64,000 nt of DNA, from positions 151,197 through 215,196 of the forward strand of contig NZ_JWIB01000013.1 in the NCBI RefSeq assembly GCF_000813425.1. Direction: 5' to 3'. Shown in pieces: positions 56,231-64,000 of this stretch; position 1 is the first letter of the stretch, and each line of letters starts with the position of its first letter. Source of the stretch: Sporosarcina sp. ZBG7A. Its GTDB lineage: Bacteria > Bacillota > Bacilli > Bacillales_A > Planococcaceae. Both the position numbers and the translations under genes were made by a program. Under the pieces are notes generated by a model, which searched no databases, was not told the DNA's origin, and worked only from the letters and a program-made list of their open reading frames with translations.

Positions 56231-56292
56231 TTGCATAAAGACTGTTTAGCAAGATTCGGAATTACACCAAATAATTAGACGGTAACAGTTAG

Positions 56293-56340
56293 AAAAAATC
56301 CCCACGTAACATAACTTTTTCAAGTAATCACCATGGGGAT
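56293..56340 (-). terminator. Terminator of the S-layer-type gene
   Basis: ATCCCCA...TGGGGAT stem with interrupted inner pairing, followed by T6 on the minus strand. It lies between the upstream ORF and the intron. Confidence 0.85.
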
Positions 56341-56396
56341 ATTCCGCTAATTTCACTAGCAATCTAGTTTATATAGCAACGTTTCGTTTATTTTTA

Positions 56397-58580
56397 TTAA
56401 GAACCAGCGATAACTTTAACAGTTTGCAACAAACCGTCAATACGTACATTTAATTGTAGTGATTTACCAGAATCGCCAGCAACGAAGCCTGATCCAACAC
56501 CAGTTGCAGCAAATGTACCAGTAGTTTCTTTATTTGTAACAATTACATTATAGTCAGTTCCGACGCGTTGTACACCATATTGATCCTTTGCAACGAACTG
56601 AAGTTTACTTGCAGTACCCACACCAGGAACTACAGATTTGTTTAACTCAGCGTAAGGGACCTGAACTACTCCACCTTTAACTTCAACAGAATCATATTTA
56701 GTAACAAGTGATTGTGAAACAGGTGCAGCATCGTTGTAAAGTACTTCTTTCTTAACTGTGTAAGTATTGTCTTTATTAGCAACCAATACAGTCAATGTAG
56801 ATGCAACGTCTTTAGAATCAGTGACAATTTGTTGTGCCGTATATTCACCATCAGCTGCAATCTTCAATCCATTTGTTGCAGATACATCTTTAATCATATT
56901 TTGATTAACTTCTACTCTCTTACCGTTATATAATCCGTGAATAGTTACATCCTGGTCATGGGAAGCTGACGTCGCGCCAGTATAGAACTTATTCAAATCA
57001 TCAATACCGAATGAAGTTAGTTTGTCTGCATCAACTACAGATACTGTCACATCTTTAGTATCAAGTACTTTACCAGCAGCATCTTTCAAGATGACTTCAT
57101 ACTCTTCAGTCCCAGCAATTGTGCTTGCTGTAATTGTACCATTAGCGTAAGTAGTTACATCATTATTTGAATCTTTCGCTTTAATAGTAAAGTCTAGAGC
57201 AGCATTGGAATCTGCATCATCGAATGCTGGAGCTGCAATTGCTTCACCATACTGGTCAACGAATTCAACAGCGCTATCTAAATCAGTGCTCAATGATGTA
57301 TCATTTGCCAATAGTGAAACAAAGTCTTCTGATACACCTTTAATACCTGAAACAACTGGAGCCTCATCAGCAGTGAAATTTAAAACTTGAGATTTACCAG
57401 TAGCAGTAACAACAGTTACAGTAACATTTTTTTGTGAAGGAGTTAATTTAAGAACTGCTTTCTTATTCAGATAATCTTGTTCAACTTTCACAGTTCCACC
57501 AATTACATTAATTGTAGTATTAGTATCCAATGTTAATGCTGTGTTTGTTCCACCCACAGTTACATCCTTGAGTGCAACTTCTTCACCGTATGTGTTTGTA
57601 ATTGATACAGGAAGTTCAGCAGCAACACCATTTTTAAGAACTGTCGAAGGTGATTGAAGCGTTACAGTATCTAATTTAGAGTTATCTTTAACTACGATTG
57701 AAGTGTTTCCAGTTTTACCAGTTCCAGCAGCGATTACTGTAAGCACAGCTGTACCGCTTGTTGCTACTGCAGTAGGTGCTTGCAACTTAATTACAGTTCC
57801 GCTCTTCGTATCTGCGAAACCATTAGTTTTTACAATGCTACCATTAGAAGATACAACAGTTACACCAGCTAATTCAGAAGCTTTGAGTGTATTACCATAT
57901 TGATCTTTAATCGTAACAGGAACGTAATATTTCGTTGCATTTGCACTCATGTTAGCAACATTAAGTGGCTTTTTAGCTAGTTCTACATCATCTGTCTTAA
58001 TTTCGCCTAGAACAATTGACTCTACAGCGGCAGCTTGAGCTACTTTTAATGTTTGAGTTGCAGTTATCCCTGTAGCAGAATCAACAATTGTTACGACAAC
58101 TTTATCATCTACTTTAAATACGCCAGCAGCTCCACCGAACACTTTTAGGTTGCCATCTTTATCAATTGTATGCGTACCCGTTCCCTTAGAAGAAGTAACA
58201 GTAATATTAGAGTTTGATGCTGTTGCCAATTTAGATGTGATATCTTCCCCGTACTGGTTTTCAGCAGAAACTTTACCAATAATATCATTGCCACTAATAA
58301 CAGCTACTTCGCTCAAGAAGGAAATCTTAGTTAGTTTTTCAGCAGCTACTGTTGTTTTTCCTGAAATAGCATCATCTGATAAACCAGTAACAGTTACTGT
58401 ATAGTCTCCAGCAGCTAAAGCTGTATTAGCTTCAATTGTTGCAGTCATTTTATCTTCAGAGAATACAGGTGCTTTTACTGTTGGTTTAACAGTTCCACGT
58501 TTCACTTCAAACACTGCTTTAGCAGTATCTACAGGTTTTGTGAATTTCACTTCAAGTGTTTTAGCGTTAATCGCCTTTTC
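56397..58580 (-). pseudogene. S-layer-type protein with Ig-like repeats, 5'-truncated
   Basis: An open frame of about 727 codons (58580-56397) of repeated Ig-like S-layer modules: VKAPVFSEDKMTATIEA...GDYTVTVTGLSD and several KDQYGN / ENQYGE / VDQYGE segments that mark module starts. It has no signal peptide or SLH domains, and the frame is closed by a TAA at 58589-58587, so the 5' half of the gene is missing; the GTG at 58550 is not a real start. The 3' end is intact with its own terminator. The beginning (GAA AAG GCG ATT AAC GCT) is typical of an internal module. Confidence 0.8.
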
Positions 58581-58599
58581 CGTTCGTTATGCTAACCAC

Positions 58600-58645
58600 A
58601 AAAAACGCTCCAATCCCTTAAGTATCAAGGGATTGGAGCGTTTTT
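58600..58645. terminator. Strong bidirectional terminator hairpin at the gene-truncation junction
   Basis: AAACGCTCCAATCCCTT and AAGGGATTGGAGCGTTT form a 17-bp perfect stem with a 7-nt loop and A/T runs on both sides. Confidence 0.9.
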
Positions 58646-58858
58646 CGATTTCTTAAAAATCACGTTAATGTGGGTCTTCGTGATCAGCTCGGGCATAGTA
58701 CGATAGAAACCACAGTGCTCTATACCAACCTTTCGCAGGATGAACAAAGAGAGGTATTAAAGAAAATGGATAAAGAACGCGAAGAGAAAAATGATGTGAA
58801 TAGCTTGAAAAACCTACTACTTTCGCAAATGAATCCGAAAAATGGGGAGGAGAAATGA
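58646..58858 (+). pseudogene. Tyrosine recombinase, C-terminal fragment
   Basis: An open frame whose first part reads NHVNVGLRDQLGHSTIETTV then LYTNLS. This is the end of a phage-integrase-type recombinase: the last catalytic His is in LGHS and the nucleophile Tyr is in VLYTNL. The remaining about 200 residues are absent, cut at the terminator hairpin. It overlaps the next start codon by 4 bp. Confidence 0.85.
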
Positions 58859-59124
58859 AGCATCGAGGAATGTCTCTTAACGTCGATGAATTAGGTTAAA
58901 TTGTGATCCCTAAGGAGTTAAGACGAACATTTGATATTGATACCGGTACTCCTAAGGAAGTAGTTGTGGAAAATAATGGTATTATCATTCTTAAATTTTC
59001 ATCCGTTCGTGCCTGCATGTTGACAGAAGAGATGTTAGATGAAAATAAAGTGTATTCGGTGGGAAATATTCTTAGCCCAATAGGTTCAAGAGAGTTTCTA
59101 GAAATCATTAAAGCGAAACATTGA
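58855..59124 (+). pseudogene. AbrB-like transition-state regulator with in-frame stop
   Basis: Reads MKHRGMSLNVDELG, stop (TAA 58897-58899), IVIPKELRRTFDI...ILKF...L. This is the AbrB/SpoVT fold (VDELGR-VVIP-ELRRTL) with the DNA-binding Arg codon replaced by TAA. GGAGG precedes the ATG, inside the recombinase fragment. A restart at GTG 58903 would lack the first DNA-binding strand. AbrB-type proteins are repressors of post-exponential genes; this copy is probably inactive unless the stop is read through. Confidence 0.85.
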
Positions 59125-59184
59125 TTTACTCCTATCCCCTTTCTAGAAGCTATCCATTTATGGTATCCATAATAAACAAAACTA

Positions 59185-59230
59185 TACCCCATATCATTGT
59201 CTGGATTGGCAGACAGTGCTATGGGGTATA
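59185..59230. other. Hairpin in the abrB-RHS gap
   Basis: TATACCCCATA and TATGGGGTATA form an outer stem with GTCTG/CAGAC inside. On the minus strand it is followed by GTTTTG. It may terminate the abrB-like transcript or be a mobile-element remnant. Confidence 0.5.
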
Positions 59231-59320
59231 TTCCATGTTCAAATTTATTAAAATGGTCAGTGACATCAATTCTAGGGGCTTGGCTTGAAGTTATTTGTCA
59301 TGAAATGACAATGACTTAAG

Positions 59321-59464
59321 CTATCCTTGTTGTTTTACTATTGTTAGCATACTCTCTAAGGTGGCAAGTCTTTTATCAATGTTCTCTTCATTGTATAAGA
59401 GTTCTTGTATACGTGTATGGACTGCAAATCCTATAGGTGTTGAAACAACACAAAATATTGTCAA
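59321..59464 (-). pseudogene. Remnant of a small membrane/coiled-coil gene
   Basis: A 47-codon open stretch (TTG at 59464, no ribosome site): TIFCVVSTPIGFAVHTRIQE followed by a helical segment ending MLTIVKQQG. It looks like the tail of a small membrane-anchored coiled-coil protein. The rest of 59125-59770 shows nothing else. Confidence 0.3.
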
Positions 59465-59689
59465 AAAAATATACGGAATTCAACTATTTGGAAAGCTTCT
59501 GAGTCCTCACAAACTACGACAATCGTTTGCAAATTGATGGTTGGATAAAGGTAAATCTAGCAAAATTCATTGAATTGAAATTGCTTTATCCGTTAAGTCA
59601 TTTGTGCTGTATATTCTTTCCTCAATTCTTCAACTGCTATAGGTTAAGCCGGATTTTTATCCACTGTTATGACACGTCTTAAAAACATG

Positions 59690-59732
59690 AAAAGACCGCA
59701 AAGCTTTCTTGAAGAAGCACTTTGCAGCCTTA
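59690..59732 (-). terminator. Terminator after the candidate immunity gene
   Basis: GCAAAG...CTTTGC with CTTCTT/AAGAAG-type inner pairing, then GGTCTTTTC on the minus strand. Confidence 0.65.
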
Positions 59733-59770
59733 GCATCATTTATAAAGATGGTTCACTCCAATATTATAGA

Positions 59771-60244
59771 TCACTTTGATTGATTATTAACCTTTTCTAC
59801 TACGTAACTATTTATATTAGTATATTGGGAATTGCCTTGAAAACAATCATACACCTCATACATTGGAATGATAAATTGTTTATCTTTTTTTGAATATAAA
59901 ACTTGCTGCGATTTGATGTAATCATAAAAATCTTGAGCATTTGGAATTAGGTGTTCTATAGTTTGATAATCATACCAATTATAATCTTTTCCAAGTTTTC
60001 TTCTGATTACTTCACCTACATATGCGCCTATTCGTATTGAAAAAGTATTCAAATTTTTTTTTATCAATTCGGTTCCTTTTACCTTTTCAATGTATTCATC
60101 AATGATTGAAAGGCTTTCAATACTGTAATCTAAATTTTCTTTTGTAAGATTTATTTGATCCCATTGGTTTGTTGAGACGTCCCTATACATTAATGTCGAT
60201 AAACTTTTAACCACGTGGTTTTCTTTTTTTAAGAATAAATACAT
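59771..60244 (-). CDS. Candidate immunity protein for the RHS toxin
   Basis: A 157-residue soluble, mostly helical acidic/basic protein with no family I recognise. It follows the RHS gene by 12 bp with GGAGAG upstream, the usual place for the cognate immunity gene of a polymorphic toxin. Assignment rests on context only. Confidence 0.65.
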   Translation of the reverse strand: MYLFLKKENHVVKSLSTLMYRDVSTNQWDQINLTKENLDYSIESLSIIDEYIEKVKGTELIKKNLNTFSIRIGAYVGEVIRRKLGKDYNWYDYQTIEHLIPNAQDFYDYIKSQQVLYSKKDKQFIIPMYEVYDCFQGNSQYTNINSYVVEKVNNQSK

Positions 60245-60256
60245 TTAACTCTCTCC

Positions 60257-63200
60257 TTAATACCAGTTGAAATACCCATTTCTAGGAAATCTGTCTCTCT
60301 TATCTAATTGATTAAATATATAAGTCCCAGGATTAAGAAAAAAAGAAAGCGCTCCTACTCCATAGGTTATATATCCAATTACTTTACTAGCGATAGCATT
60401 TGAAATTCCTTTAGCTCTCATAGATTTCTTTAATTTAATGTAGAATGTAGTACGTTTACTGTCTGCCAACTGCTTCTCTGATAGTTTCTTTAAAATGCCT
60501 TTTACACTATTCCCTATAGCTCCAGCTGCAAGAAAAATTGCGGCATTAATTGCACTAGAAAGGAAGTACCTTGAATTCCACCATGCGTTTTTCCAATATT
60601 CACCGTTAGGGTCAACATTCATTACCGGATTATTATTAGCATAATTATAACCATTCAACGTAATAGGATCACTTAAATCCCCTCTCACAGGATCAAGCGA
60701 CAAAAACACGCCGTTATCAGGATTATAATATCTAGCCATCAAATAATATAACTTAGTATCCTTATCATATCGGTACCCTGCATAACGATATGGATTTATT
60801 TCTGCCATTTCTCCACTTTGAGTTAGAATATTTCCCCAAGCATCATAGCGATACTCAGCAACTACATTACCATTATCATTAACTAAACCCAGAACATCTC
60901 CTTTATAGTTAGTCAAATAATAATAATCTTTGCCCTGATAAGTCATGGTTAATGGAACATCATTATCATCATACGTATATTCTTTCAGGATATTAAATTG
61001 AGCATCTCGCTCATAAACAACGTTTTTTCCTTCGTAATAATAATGTGTCTTTCCATTACGATCATTCGTATAATTCCGTCTTCCTTGGTCATCATAGCCA
61101 TACGTTGCAATGATTGTTGAACCTTCTTTAATTTCTTTAAGTTGGTTTAAATCATCAAATGTATATGTGTACTTTCCATCTGATATTAAATTCCCATTTA
61201 AATCATACTTATAATCTTGATTTCCTACTTTTGTTAATTGATTAGCAGCATTATATTTGTATTCAGTCATTTCGTTTACGTCTAGTGAAACAAATTTCTT
61301 CGCTACCCGATTACCTACGGAATCATATTCATATGATATAAGGGTTCCATCTTCTAATTGTTCACTTATTAATTGATTCAATGGATCATAATCATAAAGA
61401 ATTTCACCAGAATTAGTTACAACTCTCTTTATTTGATTATTTGCATCATATTGATAGGTGAAGTTTTCAAGAACCGTTGAATAATTAGATTTGAGGATTT
61501 CTTTATCTAAAAGAGTCTTATTATATTCTCTAATTATGGAGCTATTATGACTATTGTCAATTGGATCGTTATTAAAATTAGTGGATTCTAAAAAACCATC
61601 AGGTGTATAGCCAAAATTAATAAATGGTCTTCCGTTTTTTTTAATTTCTTTTGTTCTATATACATCGTCTGGAATGTAATTTAATGTATTCCATCTTCCG
61701 GAAACATTATATTGTATCTCTGAAATATAATTTTCTCCAAGATACTTATAGTTGGTATAATCAATTCCTTCTCTAACTGATTGTACCAAACCGTTATCGT
61801 AATAATCGATAGATTTTAATATGGCATCTCCTTCATATATATCTGTGTGATTATCTTTATAATCATATCGCCATTTCACTTGACCATTAATTAATTGAGC
61901 CTGCAACCTTTGTGACTCATCATATTGATTTGCAATACTAGAACCATTCGGCAATAAAGTATTAACCAAGTTGCCATTACCATCATACTTATATTCTCTT
62001 CTTTGATTTATAGCATTTATTTCAAACTCTAAGAGATTTTTTCCATTATAACCATATTCGGTAGTGTGATTTTTCACATTCCTAACAGATTGTAGGTTAC
62101 CATTTTTATCATATTGATACTTTGTATCATTTTCATTAGCATCCGTTACTAACTCTAATTCATCTCTTAAATTATAGGTGAATTTTGTTTTTTGTCTATT
62201 CCCATCTGAAAATTCAAGTAGATTTCCATTGAAATCTCTTTTTGAAGTGCTGATATTGTTATGAGCATCAATTAACTGTTCAGTTTTTACACCATCAGCA
62301 TAATAGTTTTCAAATTTTTCTGCGGTATTATCCGGATTCACAACTTTTGACAAATCACCATTAGCATCATATTCATAGATGGTAGTTAGTTTTTGATTTG
62401 CAGCATTATTGTCATCAATTTCAGACTTTATTACATTTCCTTTTGCATCATACTTATAATTAGTAACCTTTCCATTGGAATCTGTTTCTCTACTTATATT
62501 ATTGAATGTTGTATAGATGTAACTATTTTTGTTACCTTCAGCATCTACAGTTTCTAGTAAGTTCCCCAATGAATCATATTTATTCGATTCTTTGACGACT
62601 TTATTGTTATTCTTATCATACGTATATCTAAATAATACATTGTAATTTGAATCTAATGTAACTTCTTCTTTTTCACCTGAAGAGTCAATCGATTGCTCTA
62701 TGACATAATTATCATTTGAATAGTAAGTAGATGTGTTTTCTTCAGCATCCGTTACAGTTGCTTTTTTTTCAGCTCTATTTAATGTATAGCTCGTTCCTGG
62801 ACGATCAGCTGAATGGATTTCGTTGTCCGTTTGAGGTTCTTGGACTCTAACTAGATCTCCATTTTTATATGTGTAATCTGTTTTTCTAGTGTTTGGATCA
62901 ATTATTGTTGCAAGTAATTGATCTTTGTATTTAAAAGTAGTCCTTGTAGTTTCACCAATTCTATTTTTTAATACATCTACATATTCTAAATAGTCATTTG
63001 CCGTATAAGTGAAAGTTATTACTTTATCATTATCGTAATTAACTTCGTATAGAAGATCTTTGCTGTCGTACTTCAGTTCAATAAATTTGTTAAGTTCTTT
63101 TCCTAAATCAGTTTTAATATATCGCAACTGATTTTTGCTATTATATTCATAATGGACTTTATTATTATTTCTATCAATCTGTGTCTGTATATAAGCAACT

Positions 63201-64000
63201 TTTACATCAGTATCACTAGAGGTCTCAAGTACTTTAAATATGGTTTGATTTCCACTAGTATCATACATTGTATAAATATCAGAACCAGATTTTTTTATTG
63301 TCTCATACCTGCCTGCTGGTGCGTAATAAGTAGCTGTAGATCCATTATAAGAAAACTCGTGATTTGTACCGTCTTCATCTTGGTAATTTAAAATGTTAGC
63401 CGTATTTTTGATGTTTAAATAAATTTTTTCATTTCCAGTAAAACTCCACCCATATCCTAAAGCTGATTTTTCCAAGCTTTTACTATTATATGTTCTTCTA
63501 AAAGTTAAGCCAGAATCTGCTCGACCTAGAACAGTAAAATCATCATATTGAATAACGTTATTACTCGTCGTTAAATTTGTATAACTAGTACCGCCAACTA
63601 ATGGGTGAGAATCATAGGCCCAATAATCCTCTAATCCTAATCTAGCATTCGTTTTATATGTTACAGTCAGCATTGGTTTATATTTAGCGGCGATTACTTG
63701 CTCACTACTTGCAAACTTTTTATAATACCCCAATGTTTCATTCTCGCTTTTTAAAAGTACACCATAATTAAGCGAAGGATACGTTAACCATTCTTGCACA
63801 ACATGAATTGGAATATCCCACTTTTTCATATCACTATCGATTGTATTAGGAGCACCAATCCCTGTTACAGTAGATAATTTATTACTTGTAACATAGTCAC
63901 CTCCACTAGAAGCCCAAGGTGTAGAAGGAATACGTTTTGCATACGTCCATGATGCTTCATCTTCAGCCCATTCTTTTTTAACTTTGTACATGCCAACATC
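60257..64000 (-). CDS. RHS/YD-repeat polymorphic toxin (WapA-like), 5' end outside window
   Basis: At least 1,247 residues; the frame is open to the window edge (GAT GTT GGC precedes the ATG at 63991). The visible N-terminus is the end of a DNRLRE-type surface domain (YKVKKEWAEDEASWTYAKR), then DUF6531-like and many YD repeats (Y-x-Y-D-x-x-G-N), the RHS core near 1,035-1,090 (YRYAGYRYDKDTKLYYLMARYYNPDNGVFLSLDP), and a toxin tip of about 120 residues after the DPNGEYW boundary. The tip has two hydrophobic stretches and a basic linker; its activity is unknown. Confidence 0.92.
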   Translation of the reverse strand, partial: DVGMYKVKKEWAEDEASWTYAKRIPSTPWASSGGDYVTSNKLSTVTGIGAPNTIDSDMKKWDIPIHVVQEWLTYPSLNYGVLLKSENETLGYYKKFASSEQVIAAKYKPMLTVTYKTNARLGLEDYWAYDSHPLVGGTSYTNLTTSNNVIQYDDFTVLGRADSGLTFRRTYNSKSLEKSALGYGWSFTGNEKIYLNIKNTANILNYQDEDGTNHEFSYNGSTATYYAPAGRYETIKKSGSDIYTMYDTSGNQTIFKVLETSSDTDVKVAYIQTQIDRNNNKVHYEYNSKNQLRYIKTDLGKELNKFIELKYDSKDLLYEVNYDNDKVITFTYTANDYLEYVDVLKNRIGETTRTTFKYKDQLLATIIDPNTRKTDYTYKNGDLVRVQEPQTDNEIHSADRPGTSYTLNRAEKKATVTDAEENTSTYYSNDNYVIEQSIDSSGEKEEVTLDSNYNVLFRYTYDKNNNKVVKESNKYDSLGNLLETVDAEGNKNSYIYTTFNNISRETDSNGKVTNYKYDAKGNVIKSEIDDNNAANQKLTTIYEYDANGDLSKVVNPDNTAEKFENYYADGVKTEQLIDAHNNISTSKRDFNGNLLEFSDGNRQKTKFTYNLRDELELVTDANENDTKYQYDKNGNLQSVRNVKNHTTEYGYNGKNLLEFEINAINQRREYKYDGNGNLVNTLLPNGSSIANQYDESQRLQAQLINGQVKWRYDYKDNHTDIYEGDAILKSIDYYDNGLVQSVREGIDYTNYKYLGENYISEIQYNVSGRWNTLNYIPDDVYRTKEIKKNGRPFINFGYTPDGFLESTNFNNDPIDNSHNSSIIREYNKTLLDKEILKSNYSTVLENFTYQYDANNQIKRVVTNSGEILYDYDPLNQLISEQLEDGTLISYEYDSVGNRVAKKFVSLDVNEMTEYKYNAANQLTKVGNQDYKYDLNGNLISDGKYTYTFDDLNQLKEIKEGSTIIATYGYDDQGRRNYTNDRNGKTHYYYEGKNVVYERDAQFNILKEYTYDDNDVPLTMTYQGKDYYYLTNYKGDVLGLVNDNGNVVAEYRYDAWGNILTQSGEMAEINPYRYAGYRYDKDTKLYYLMARYYNPDNGVFLSLDPVRGDLSDPITLNGYNYANNNPVMNVDPNGEYWKNAWWNSRYFLSSAINAAIFLAAGAIGNSVKGILKKLSEKQLADSKRTTFYIKLKKSMRAKGISNAIASKVIGYITYGVGALSFFLNPGTYIFNQLDKRDRFPRNGYFNWY

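Noticed and set aside
56397..56550. S-layer-type ORF as the direct 5' exon of the group II intron
   Set aside because: Its stop codon and a good terminator lie between it and the intron, and the frames do not connect. It is kept only as a possibility by read-through.
58561..58600. Integron attC-like or Xer site
   Set aside because: The inverted TTAGC motifs are too imperfect, and one arm is ordinary S-layer coding sequence (AINAK).

Overview
The window looks like chromosome of a low-GC Gram-positive bacterium of the Bacillales, most likely Planococcaceae-like (Sporosarcina/Planococcus/Lysinibacillus relatives). This is an inference from a ComK-family regulator, a SipW-type signal peptidase with a TasA-like protein, S-layer-type Ig-like repeat protein, and strong AGGAGG-type ribosome binding sites. 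No rRNA or tRNA genes were recognised.

Positions 1-33,500 are mainly metabolism and transport. A DMT exporter, two adjacent cytosine-deaminase-like amidohydrolases and an oligopeptide-type ABC importer (1-9,180) are followed by a LytS/YesM-type kinase, an AraC-type response regulator and a sodium:solute symporter (9,221-12,011). Next come an Ehu-type (ectoine/amino-acid) ABC importer, a DUF3100 membrane pair, a quinone-oxidoreductase-like enzyme, a YeiH-type exporter, a dicarboxylate symporter, a threonine synthase-like enzyme, and a hydantoin-utilisation block (NCS1 permease, cupin, HyuB, HyuA, XRE-cupin regulator). Intergenic gaps in this half carry a dispersed repeat family built of strictly 21-bp units.

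Positions 30,885-46,523 encode surface and regulatory functions: a zinc-ribbon membrane protein, a sulfatase, a vWA lipoprotein, SipW plus a TasA-like protein, a 1,396-residue subtilase with dockerin, an XRE-TPR regulator, ComK, a structured small-RNA candidate and a small sigma factor.

Positions 47,379-58,580 (all minus strand) hold the most striking locus. It contains, in transcription order: a 5'-truncated S-layer-type gene; an ORF-less group II intron of about 712 nt; and three separate intron 3' ends (domains V and VI). Each 3' end is followed directly by a start-codon-less open reading frame, and all three frames are in the same phase. A radC pseudogene and a large secreted nuclease gene lie between them. 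The arrangement resembles the alternatively spliced S-layer group II intron of Clostridium tetani. The upstream exon cannot be joined to an intact gene here, so the locus may be decayed, rearranged, or fed by read-through.

The right end has a truncated tyrosine recombinase, an abrB-like pseudogene with an in-frame stop, and an RHS/WapA-type polymorphic toxin (running off the window) with a downstream candidate immunity gene.
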